This document shows, one piece after another, positions 1-6,543 of a stretch of DNA of 7,292 nucleotides; within the stretch, counting starts at the first letter, position 1; the number at the start of each line of letters is the position of its first letter. Under the pieces are notes generated by a model that worked only from the letters and a program-made list of their open reading frames with translations, searched no databases and was not told where the DNA came from. The DNA lies in assembly GCA_003695505.1 (NCBI GenBank), contig RFIY01000173.1:1-7292 (forward strand), read 5' to 3'. A program made the position numbers and the translations under genes. This DNA comes from Candidatus Dadabacteria bacterium. GTDB lineage: Bacteria > J088.

Positions 1-606
1 ATGGGACGCGAGCTGCCAGGTCTGACGGTGGCCGTGATCAACCTCAGCCACTGGATGCAGGATAATTTGTGGACCGTGCTTGGTTCCATCGCAGCATTCG
101 TTGTCTTTTTCAAGGTCATCACGACCTTCGAGAAGGTCAATTATGTGCTCGATTTCGTCAAGCTCAAGATCCCACTGATCGGAAACCTGATTCACAAGAC
201 GGCGCTGACGCGATTTAATCAGACACTGGGCACATTGTTGGCTTCTGGCGTTCCAATCGTCGATTCCCTGCAGATCTGCAAAGGCGTCGTCGGCAATCGC
301 ATCATTGCCCAGGACGTCGATCTGGCGATCGAAGGCATTCGCGAAGGAAAGACGTTCGTCGAGCCGTTGAGTGAGTCGAAATATTTTCCGCAGATGATGA
401 TCCAGATGGTTGAAGTTGGGGAGTCTACAGGCCGTCTGGATCAGATGCTCGAACGGGTTTCCGCGTTTTACGAGGAACAGGTCGAAGCCGCCGTCGAGGC
501 GATTACGTCAGCGATTGAGCCGATCATGATGGTCTTTCTGGGGGGCATCGTTGGTACATTACTCGGTGCCATGTACATGCCCATCTTTACGATGGCGGGC
601 GGCTAA
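1..606 (+). CDS. pilC: Type IV pilus inner-membrane platform protein PilC, C-terminal half (5' partial)
   Basis: PilC is the polytopic inner-membrane platform of the type IV pilus machine. It couples the PilB and PilT ATPases to pilin assembly and disassembly and belongs to the GspF/T2SS-F family. The visible 201 residues match the second GspF domain: a membrane segment near residues 23-40 (WTVLGSIAAFVVFF), the interdomain motif IPLIGNLIHKTALTRF (about 58-73), the conserved run TLGTLLASGVPIVDSL (about 76-91), the MVEVGESTGRLDQML signature (about 136-150), and a C-terminal membrane helix ending in AMYMPIF. Full PilC proteins are about 400 residues with two such domains, so the ATG at base 1 is almost certainly an internal Met and the gene begins upstream of the window. 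The frame closes with TAA at 604-606. The choice of PilC over a type II secretion GspF rests on the motifs and on pilS and pilR following it; identification is otherwise by recognition, not by search. Confidence 0.93.
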   Translation: MGRELPGLTVAVINLSHWMQDNLWTVLGSIAAFVVFFKVITTFEKVNYVLDFVKLKIPLIGNLIHKTALTRFNQTLGTLLASGVPIVDSLQICKGVVGNRIIAQDVDLAIEGIREGKTFVEPLSESKYFPQMMIQMVEVGESTGRLDQMLERVSAFYEEQVEAAVEAITSAIEPIMMVFLGGIVGTLLGAMYMPIFTMAGG

Positions 607-611
607 TCCCC

Positions 612-761
612 TGGCGGATCTGGAATGCGCTGCTGCCGCGGCAGGGGGGACGGCGGTTTTCCTGCGAGCAGATCTCGTCGCTGCGGCTGAACGGGGCAGA
701 ACGCCGCCGCATGTGGGCGGCTTCCTTGCGAGATGACCTCAGCTTGGCGCGTCCCTTCTGA
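612..761 (+). other. Coding-like open frame without a start codon, between pilC and pilS
   Basis: The 178-bp spacer after pilC contains one frame, read from 612 to the TGA at 759-761, with a protein-like composition (for example FSCEQISSLRLNGAERRR then MWAASLRDDLSLARPF) and mostly G/C third positions, like the neighbouring genes. I found no ATG, GTG or TTG in this frame between about 543 and the ATG at 708, and that ATG would leave only 17 residues. The frame upstream lies inside pilC in another phase. It may be the decayed 3' remnant of a small gene, a gene with a frameshift near the six-G run around 642-647, or simply G+C-rich non-coding DNA. No family is recognised. The spacer shows no tRNA, no clear terminator and no strong promoter. 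Confidence 0.2.
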
Positions 762-771
762 GTGTGACCGC

Positions 772-775
772 AGGA
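772..775 (+). promoter_or_regulatory. Shine-Dalgarno sequence that sets the pilS start
   Basis: AGGA lies 9 nt upstream of the ATG at 785. A longer in-frame start, GTG at 764, would add seven residues (starting MTAGSFR) but has no purine-rich site at a suitable distance. The ATG at 785 is therefore preferred. Confidence 0.6.
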
Positions 776-784
776 TCTTTTCGG

Positions 785-2395
785 ATGAATAACCTCGCAG
801 ATCGCCTGCTGCTCTATCGCTTCCTGACGAGCACGGCACTGTTTGGCGGCGCGGTCGTTCTGCTGCTGGTCGCCAATGGTTGGCAGTTGTCGCTGCCTGT
901 CATCGTTCTGGCGGCCGTACTGCTCGCCCAGATGCTCGTGTCTTCGGTCATGATGCTGATCGCGCTGCGGTGGGAGCATCTCCGTTACAGCAGAGCCTTT
1001 CTGGCCGTACAACTGATTACCGACGCGGTGCTGCTCGTGCCGGCTGTCAGTGTCTCAGGGGGGACCAGTTCTCCCTTTGCTGTCGTCTATATCCTGATTA
1101 TTCTCGCGACGGCATTTGTTCACTCGACCAGGTTCGCGGTGACGATGTCACTGTTCTGTTCGTTTCTGATCGCAGCCGTCAGCTACCTCGAGGCTTCAGG
1201 ATCGTTGCCTGGGTTGTCCGCGCCGACACGAGAGCAGATCTTGCGTGGAGTACTGTTGCGTGATCTGATCTACTTTGCGACGTTTTTCGTGTTTGGTGTC
1301 ATGCCCGCGCGCCTGGCCGAGCGGTTGCGGATTGCGGATGCCCGCCTGGATGATTTGCAACGAGACTATCGGCTTGTTCAGCAGTTACAAAGGCTCGTGG
1401 TCGAGCACGTTCCTTCGGGAATCGCGATTGTGGACGAAAATGGGCATCTGCTACTGCTCAATCCGTCCGGGCGTCGAATTCTTGACCGGGTTTTCGGACT
1501 CGAGGAAGGACTTGCCTGGCTCCGGAAGGTGGCGGAGGACGCGCGCAGTGGGGCGACGGCATTGCTTGAAGAAACTCGCGAATACAACGGGCGTACGGTC
1601 GTTGTCGGGTATGCCGCCCATCCGATGGATAGCGATCTGTTACGGGGCGCCTGGCTGGTCGTGTTTCAGGATGTCACCGAACGTCGCGAACTGGCGCGTC
1701 AACTGGAGCGCCAGCGGCGTCTCGCCGCGATCGGCGAGTTGTCGGCGAATCTCGCGCACGAGGTGCGAAACCCGCTGGCGGCCATTTCCAACTCGCTCCA
1801 GGTACTGCAACAGAATCGAAATTCGGCAGTCCAGTCTGACCGGCTTTTCGAAATTCAGCAACGCGAGATCCAGCGACTCAATGACCTTGTGACCAACTTC
1901 CTGGAGTTCGCGCGGCCGGGCACGACCGAGCTGGTGACCGGTGACCCGTCGGGTACGATCGCCAGGGTCGTGGAAGTGCTGGAGCACGATCCCGAAATCG
2001 GGAAAGGGATCATCCAGACCCGATTTGATGTGGTGCCGGACATCACATATGACGACAGGCTGCTGGGGCAGGTGGCGGATAATCTGATCCGCAATGCGGT
2101 GCAGTGGCGGCGGGAGGGGACCACGGTTTCTGTTGTGCTTGAAACCGAGGACCAAGGCAAGGCTTGTTTGCGCGTGGTCAATCAGGGCCCCGAGATTCCG
2201 CAGGATGTCCGCGAGCGCCTGTTCGAACCGTTTGTCAGCAGCAGAGATGGCGGTACCGGGCTTGGGCTGTCGATTGCCTGGCGGGCTGCTGAAGCGATGA
2301 ATGCCGAGCTGGATCTGGTACGCTCAGATGGAGAGGAAACGGAATTCGTCGTGCGCTTTTCGACGGTGAAGGATCAACAGGCAGGCAACGGATGA
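785..2395 (+). CDS. pilS: Sensor histidine kinase PilS, type IV pilus two-component system
   Basis: PilS is the membrane histidine kinase that, with PilR, controls pilin transcription; in Pseudomonas it responds to the level of PilA in the inner membrane. The 536-residue product has six likely membrane helices (about residues 11-31, 36-58, 70-88, 95-112, 116-137 and 158-176) with almost no periplasmic domain, as in known PilS proteins. A PAS-like domain follows (about 200-305, containing VPSGIAIVDENGHLLLLNPS), then a HisKA domain with the H-box around His325 (LAHEVRNPLAAISNSLQVL) and a HATPase domain. The latter has the N-box (N433-N437, DNLIRNAVQW), the F-box (LFEPFVSS) and an intact G2 loop GTGLGL (490-495). 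The G1 box is variant: VVNQGPEIP, with Asn466 where Asp is usual. The start is the ATG at 785 (AGGA 9 nt upstream); GTG 764 is the alternative. The stop codon overlaps pilR by 4 nt (ATGA), indicating translational coupling. Both the upstream pilC and the downstream pilR support the PilS name over a generic NtrB-like kinase. Confidence 0.93.
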   Translation: MNNLADRLLLYRFLTSTALFGGAVVLLLVANGWQLSLPVIVLAAVLLAQMLVSSVMMLIALRWEHLRYSRAFLAVQLITDAVLLVPAVSVSGGTSSPFAVVYILIILATAFVHSTRFAVTMSLFCSFLIAAVSYLEASGSLPGLSAPTREQILRGVLLRDLIYFATFFVFGVMPARLAERLRIADARLDDLQRDYRLVQQLQRLVVEHVPSGIAIVDENGHLLLLNPSGRRILDRVFGLEEGLAWLRKVAEDARSGATALLEETREYNGRTVVVGYAAHPMDSDLLRGAWLVVFQDVTERRELARQLERQRRLAAIGELSANLAHEVRNPLAAISNSLQVLQQNRNSAVQSDRLFEIQQREIQRLNDLVTNFLEFARPGTTELVTGDPSGTIARVVEVLEHDPEIGKGIIQTRFDVVPDITYDDRLLGQVADNLIRNAVQWRREGTTVSVVLETEDQGKACLRVVNQGPEIPQDVRERLFEPFVSSRDGGTGLGLSIAWRAAEAMNAELDLVRSDGEETEFVVRFSTVKDQQAGNG

Positions 2396-3762
2396 GCAGC
2401 GCACCTGGAATACTGATCGTCGATGACGAGCGCTCGATGCGTGAGACGCTGGAGATCGCGTTCTCGGACAAACCCTGGTCGATTGCGACCGCAGCGTCCG
2501 CTGAAGAGGCGCAGCGCATCGTCGACCGCGAATCCATCGACGTCGTACTGACCGATCTGCGATTGCCCGGGGTCAGTGGTATCGACCTGCTGCGGTTGCT
2601 CCGTCAGGCCGATCCCGATATCCAGGTCATTCTGATGACGGCTTTCGGTGAAGCGGATACCGCTGTGGAGGCGATGAAGCTGGGCGCCTATGATTACGTC
2701 CAGAAACCATTCAACATCGAAGAGGTTGTGGTACTGATCGAACGCGCGCTCGAGCGGCGCGTTCTGACGGCCGAGAATCAGCGTCTTCGCACCCAGTTGC
2801 GGCAGGCCACGGCTGCGCCCGGACTGATTGCAACCAGTGCTGCGATGAAAGAGGTTGAACGCCTGGTCGAACGCGTCGCGCCGACAGACGCGACGGTGCT
2901 GATTACCGGGGAATCCGGCAGTGGTAAAGAGGTGGTTGCTCGCTCGATCCACCGGAAAAGCAGCCGCGCAGACGGCCCGTTTGTCGCGGTCAACTGCGGC
3001 GCACTTCCTGAAAGTCTTGTCGAAGCAGAGTTGTTCGGTTATCAGAAGGGCGCCTTTACTGGTGCCGATCAGGAGCGGGCCGGCCTCGTTGAGCAGGCGG
3101 ACGGCGGCACCCTGTTCCTGGATGAAATCGGCGAGTTGCCGCTCCAGGCGCAGGTCAAGCTGCTTCGTGTGCTACAGGAACAGCAGGTGCGACGACTCGG
3201 GGATTTGCGCGAGCGCAAGCTCGACGTTCGATTCATTGCCGCCACGAACCGCGAACTCGAAGCCGCTGTGGCGGACGGATCATTTCGCGAAGATCTGTTT
3301 TACCGACTCAATGTATTTCGGATCGAGCTGCCGCCGCTGCGTGAGCGAAAGGACGACCTTCCAGAGCTTGCAGCCGCGCTGCTCAAGCGCATTGCGCCGC
3401 GGCTGGGATATGAAGACGCCAGCGTATCTCCGGCGGCAATGGCATTGTTGCAGGCCTATGACTTTCCGGGCAACGTTCGCGAACTGGAAAATATTCTGGA
3501 GCGTGCGCTGATTCTGTCTCCAGAGGGGTGCATCGAACCCGCCGCGCTCCCGGCCGATCTTAGTCCGCGTTTGCCGGCAGATACGGTCGTTCCCGCAGAG
3601 ATCCCCGCAGATTTTGATATCGAGGCCTTTCTCGAGAACATGGAGCGGCGCCTGTATCAGCAGGCGATTGCGCAGGCCGGCGGCGTCAGGACGCGGGCTG
3701 CAGAGTTGCTCGGACTCTCGTTCCGCCAGTTTCGTTACAAGGCGAAAAAACTGGGCGTCTGA
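2392..3762 (+). CDS. pilR: Sigma-54-dependent response regulator PilR
   Basis: PilR is an NtrC-family cytoplasmic activator that is phosphorylated by PilS and opens sigma-54 promoters, classically pilA. The 456 residues show all three domains. The receiver (about 6-120) has the acidic pair D11-D12, the phospho-acceptor Asp55 ([10 protein letters not shown]), Thr83 and Lys105 (QKPF). The AAA+ domain (about 145-370) has Walker A GESGSGK (173-179), the sigma-54-contacting loop GAFTGA (220-225), Walker B ending D244-E245 ([11 protein letters not shown]) and the arginine-finger region [13 protein letters not shown] Fis-type helix-turn-helix closes the protein (about 430-456, [21 protein letters not shown]). 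Every catalytic and sigma-54 contact motif is intact, so an active bacterial enhancer-binding protein is expected. The start ATG overlaps the pilS stop, with only a weak AGG upstream (2383-2385), consistent with coupled translation. The length is normal for the family (about 440-470). A neighbouring pilA target is not in the window, so the regulated promoters cannot be shown here. Confidence 0.95.
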   Translation: MSSAPGILIVDDERSMRETLEIAFSDKPWSIATAASAEEAQRIVDRESIDVVLTDLRLPGVSGIDLLRLLRQADPDIQVILMTAFGEADTAVEAMKLGAYDYVQKPFNIEEVVVLIERALERRVLTAENQRLRTQLRQATAAPGLIATSAAMKEVERLVERVAPTDATVLITGESGSGKEVVARSIHRKSSRADGPFVAVNCGALPESLVEAELFGYQKGAFTGADQERAGLVEQADGGTLFLDEIGELPLQAQVKLLRVLQEQQVRRLGDLRERKLDVRFIAATNRELEAAVADGSFREDLFYRLNVFRIELPPLRERKDDLPELAAALLKRIAPRLGYEDASVSPAAMALLQAYDFPGNVRELENILERALILSPEGCIEPAALPADLSPRLPADTVVPAEIPADFDIEAFLENMERRLYQQAIAQAGGVRTRAAELLGLSFRQFRYKAKKLGV

Positions 3763-3775
3763 GCCTGGTTCGACT

Positions 3776-3793
3776 GTTGAACAAGGGTTCAAC
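3776..3793 (+). repeat. Perfect 7-bp inverted repeat (GTTGAAC-N4-GTTCAAC) just upstream of the sdh promoter
   Basis: The arms are 3776-3782 and 3787-3793, with the loop AAGG at 3783-3786. In RNA the stem could extend by a G-U and a C-G pair (to 3774/3795). It lies 13 nt after the pilR stop and ends 6 nt before the -35 hexamer. A related half-site, GGTTCGAC, sits at 3767-3774, and GTTGAC overlaps the -35 at 3799-3804. The position (centre about 50 bp upstream of the predicted transcription start) suits an activator or repressor operator for sdhCAB. No U-run follows, so a standard rho-independent terminator for pilR is less likely, though a weak terminator cannot be excluded. The cognate regulator is unknown; the spacing does not fit an FNR/CRP box. 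Confidence 0.5.
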
Positions 3794-3799
3794 GGCGCG

Positions 3800-3828
3800 T
3801 TGACGTTCGAAGGCATCAGGTCTATACT
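3800..3828 (+). promoter_or_regulatory. Sigma-70-type promoter for sdhCAB
   Basis: The -35 TTGACG (3800-3805; 5 of 6 to consensus) and the -10 TATACT (3823-3828; 5 of 6) are separated by exactly 17 bp. Transcription is predicted to start near 3835, leaving a leader of about 110 nt before the sdhC ATG. The promoter sits in the gap where the pilus block ends and the metabolic block begins, as expected for an independent sdh operon promoter. Confidence 0.75.
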
Positions 3829-3854
3829 GTCGGCATTGGCGCACTGCGGCAACA

Positions 3855-3868
3855 TCCGGATGGCCGGA
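3855..3868 (+). repeat. Small hairpin in the sdhC leader
   Basis: TCCGG (3855-3859) and CCGGA (3864-3868) pair around the loop ATGG. The hairpin lies about 20 nt after the predicted transcription start and about 75 nt before the sdhC start codon. It could stabilise the 5' end of the mRNA. Short G+C stems also arise by chance in DNA of this composition, so function is not established. I see no recognisable riboswitch in the leader. Confidence 0.3.
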
Positions 3869-3944
3869 CGCAAGCGTTTCGCCTCGGGTCGCCACCCACT
3901 CAACCTGCTGTTCAGATCAATCGATCCGGAAGGAATCGCCAACG

Positions 3945-4601
3945 ATGAGTCGCGCAGCTCAGTTCGTTCGCACGACCGTGGGCAAGAAACAGTTGATGGC
4001 CGTCAGCGGAATCGTACTCGTCGGTTTCGTGATCGCCCATATGCTGGGTCACCTGCAGGTCTTCATCGGGCGCGAGGCGTACAACGCCTATGCGGCCAAA
4101 CTCAAATCGCTTGGCCCGCTTTTGTGGGTTGCCCGCCTGGTGCTTCTTGGGGCGGTGACCGTGCACATTGTTGCGGCGCTGCAAATTATTGCCCGTAACC
4201 GCGCGGCGCGGCCCGTTCCGTATCAGGTCAAGCAGACACTGGCCACGAACTACGCCGCGCGCACGATGCGCGTTGGTGGACCGTTGCTGCTGCTGTTCAT
4301 TCTGTACCATCTGGCCCACTTTACCTTTCTGGTGACTGGGCCGGGGTACAGCCACACGGACGTCTACGGCAATATGGTCGCCGCGTTCCAGGTGCCCTGG
4401 ATTGCGTTCATCTATATTGCGGCGATGGTACTGCTGGCGATGCACCTGTACCACGGCGTGTGGAGCATGCTGCAGACGCTGGGTGTGGATTATCCCGCGA
4501 TCGGGGCATTGCGGGGCGTCCTTGCTCCGTTGGTGGCCGTGCTGATCGGCGGCGGCTACATTATCGTGCCGGTCGCGATCCTGCTCGGCCTGGTCAAGTA
4601 A
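3945..4601 (+). CDS. sdhC: Succinate dehydrogenase cytochrome b subunit, type B (b558 family)
   Basis: This is the single membrane anchor of a type B Complex II. It carries two b hemes and the quinone site and passes electrons from SdhB to the quinone pool. The 218 residues contain five likely membrane helices (about 17-40, 59-83, 111-131, 150-176 and 192-216), matching the b558 family (about 200-255 residues) rather than the separate SdhC and SdhD of E. coli. Candidate axial heme ligands are His32, His74, His125 and His167. The 42-residue gaps 32-74 and 125-167 equal those I recall for the Bacillus subtilis ligands 28/70 and 113/155. Other histidines nearby are His36, His122 and His170. AGGAA (3931-3935) sits 9 nt before the ATG. 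The gene is first in sdhCAB, with 25 nt to sdhA. A fumarate reductase FrdC is the alternative; sequence alone does not settle the direction of catalysis. Confidence 0.92.
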   Translation: MSRAAQFVRTTVGKKQLMAVSGIVLVGFVIAHMLGHLQVFIGREAYNAYAAKLKSLGPLLWVARLVLLGAVTVHIVAALQIIARNRAARPVPYQVKQTLATNYAARTMRVGGPLLLLFILYHLAHFTFLVTGPGYSHTDVYGNMVAAFQVPWIAFIYIAAMVLLAMHLYHGVWSMLQTLGVDYPAIGALRGVLAPLVAVLIGGGYIIVPVAILLGLVK

Positions 4602-4626
4602 CCCGAATTCCGGTCGGAGAACGCAA

Positions 4627-6543
4627 ATGATTCTGAATGGAAACGTACCCGAAGGGCCGATCGAAAACGCCTGGGACCAGCACCGTTTCAATATGAAACT
4701 GGTCAACCCAGCCAACAAGCGCAAGTACAAGGTCATCGTCGTCGGCACTGGACTCGCCGGTGGATCCGCTGCTGCGACGATGGGACAGCTTGGCTATCAG
4801 GTCGAGTGCTTTTCGTTTCACGGCACGCCACGCCGGGCGCACAGTATCGCGGCGCAGGGCGGCATCAATGCCGCGAAGAACTACCAGGGCGACGGCGACA
4901 GTATTTTCCGCCTCTTTTATGACACGATCAAGGGCGGAGACTACCGTTCGCGGGAATACAATGTGTACCGGCTTGCTCAGGTCAGCAACAACATCATCGA
5001 CCAGTGCGTGGCGCTCGGTGTCCCGTTTGCCCGCGAATACAGTGGCTATCTGGCCAACCGGTCGTTCGGTGGCGCGCAGGTATCGCGAACCTTCTATGCG
5101 CGTGGGCAAACCGGTCAGCAGTTGCTGCTGGGGGCCTATTCGGCGCTGGAACGTCAGATCGCCCTCGGGCAGGTTCGTATGCATACCCAGACCGAACTGC
5201 TTGACGTGGTCGTCGTAGACAACCGCGCGCGCGGAATCATCACGCGTCACCTGATCACCGGGGAACTGTCCGTGCATACGGCAGACGCGGTTGTGCTGGC
5301 TACAGGCGGATATGGCAATGCCTATTTTCTGTCGACGAACGCCAAAAACAGCAATGTGACGGCAACGTGGAGAGCGCACAAACGCGGCGCGTACTTTGCG
5401 AACCCCTGCTATGTGCAGATTCACCCGACTTGCATTCCGCCGTCGGGCGACTATCAGTCCAAGCTGACACTGATGAGTGAGTCGCTCCGCAACGATGGGC
5501 GCGTCTGGGTGCCGAAAAAGAAGGGCGATACTCGTCCGCCGTCGGAGATTCCCGAGGACGAGCGTGACTACTACCTGGAGCGCCGTTATCCCAGCTTCGG
5601 GAACCTGGTCCCCCGTGACGTCGCGTCCCGGGCCGCAAAGCGGATGTGCGACGACGGTTACGGCGTCGGACCGAACGGTCTTGGCGTCTACCTGGATTTC
5701 GCTTCGGCGATCGAACGCGACGGCGTTGACGCGATCCGCGCACGCTACGGCAATCTGTTCGATATGTACGAGCGGATTACAGGTGACGACCCATATACGA
5801 CGCCGATGAAGATCTATCCTGCCGTTCACTATACGATGGGCGGACTCTGGGTAGATTACAACCTGATGAGCAATGTCGACGGGCTCTTCGTACTCGGTGA
5901 AGCCAACTTCTCGGACCACGGCGCGAACCGCCTTGGAGCGAGCGCGCTGATGCAGGGGCTCGCCGACGGCTACTTCGTGATCCCGTATACGATCGGCAAC
6001 TATCTGGCCGATGTGTCGCCCGCTGACCGACTGGCTGAGGACTCGGCTGAGATGCAGCAGGGACTCAAGGAGGTGCAGGACGGCATCGACAAGCTGCTGT
6101 CGATTGGCGGCAAGACGCCGGTAGATGTCATTCACCGGAAACTGGGCAAGATCCTGTGGGACAAGGTCGGTATGGCGCGCAATGCCGCCGGACTGAAGGA
6201 AGCGATCCAGGAGATTCGCGCGCTACGCGACGAGTTCTGGAAAGACGCCAAAGTGCCGGGTGCAAGCGGCAATATCAATCAGGAGCTCGAAAAAGCAGGC
6301 CGCGTTGCGGACTTTCTCGAATTTGCTGAGTTGCTTGCCACGGACGCGCTGCATCGTGAGGAGTCCTGTGGTGGACACTTCCGCGAAGAGTATCAGACCG
6401 AAGATGGCGAGGCCAAGCGCAATGACGAGGAGTTCGCCTATGTTGCGGCCTGGGAGTTCAAAGGCGTCGGCGAGCCCGAAGAACTACACAAGGAACCGCT
6501 TGAATTCAAGTACGTCGAGCTGAAGCAACGGAGTTACAAATGA
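4627..6543 (+). CDS. sdhA: Succinate dehydrogenase flavoprotein subunit, type B
   Basis: SdhA oxidises succinate to fumarate on covalently bound FAD, on the cytoplasmic face of Complex II. The 638-residue length fits type B flavoproteins. Visible features in order: the Rossmann dinucleotide motif GTGLAGG (40-46); the FAD-linking His72 in [13 protein letters not shown]; His266 in VQIHPTCI; the presumed catalytic arginine Arg330 in LVPRD; His401 in [12 protein letters not shown]; and Arg435 in [11 protein letters not shown] (the last two bind dicarboxylate in the family). The C-terminal helical and capping region is complete, with [19 protein letters not shown] near the end. GGAGA (4616-4620) precedes the ATG by 6 nt. 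The stop overlaps the sdhB start (ATGA), so the two hydrophilic subunits are translationally coupled. All active-site residues are present, so the enzyme should be functional. Fumarate reductase FrdA of the same type B clade is the alternative, since succinate dehydrogenases and fumarate reductases share these motifs. Confidence 0.96.
   Translation: MILNGNVPEGPIENAWDQHRFNMKLVNPANKRKYKVIVVGTGLAGGSAAATMGQLGYQVECFSFHGTPRRAHSIAAQGGINAAKNYQGDGDSIFRLFYDTIKGGDYRSREYNVYRLAQVSNNIIDQCVALGVPFAREYSGYLANRSFGGAQVSRTFYARGQTGQQLLLGAYSALERQIALGQVRMHTQTELLDVVVVDNRARGIITRHLITGELSVHTADAVVLATGGYGNAYFLSTNAKNSNVTATWRAHKRGAYFANPCYVQIHPTCIPPSGDYQSKLTLMSESLRNDGRVWVPKKKGDTRPPSEIPEDERDYYLERRYPSFGNLVPRDVASRAAKRMCDDGYGVGPNGLGVYLDFASAIERDGVDAIRARYGNLFDMYERITGDDPYTTPMKIYPAVHYTMGGLWVDYNLMSNVDGLFVLGEANFSDHGANRLGASALMQGLADGYFVIPYTIGNYLADVSPADRLAEDSAEMQQGLKEVQDGIDKLLSIGGKTPVDVIHRKLGKILWDKVGMARNAAGLKEAIQEIRALRDEFWKDAKVPGASGNINQELEKAGRVADFLEFAELLATDALHREESCGGHFREEYQTEDGEAKRNDEEFAYVAAWEFKGVGEPEELHKEPLEFKYVELKQRSYK

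Noticed and set aside
745-759. Possible sigma-54 promoter before pilS (TGGCGC-N5-TTCT)
   Set aside because: The -24 part fits but the essential GC of the -12 element is CT. It would also start transcription about at the pilS ribosome binding site.
3766-3780. Possible sigma-54 promoter after pilR (TGGTTC-N5-TTGA)
   Set aside because: It matches the GG and TTG but lacks the CA of the -24 and the C of the -12 element. It is much weaker than the sigma-70 promoter 20 bp downstream and overlaps the inverted repeat.
3776-3793. Inverted repeat as an FNR/CRP site
   Set aside because: FNR boxes are TTGAT-N4-ATCAA, centred commonly at -41.5. Here the TTGAA and TTCAA arms are 6 nt apart and the centre lies near -50.
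3614-4198. Plus-strand frame bridging the end of pilR and sdhC
   Set aside because: It is out of phase with both genes, crosses the promoter region, and its translation is low-complexity and Arg/Ser-rich with no domain signature.
4594-6135. A 513-codon open frame on the minus strand opposite sdhA, and similar long minus-strand frames at 3912-4748, 3280-3942 and 6534-7244
   Set aside because: They mirror well-identified plus-strand genes with intact motifs. Long antisense frames are expected from the G/C-rich third positions, and their translations (rich in Arg, His and Gln) show no family features.
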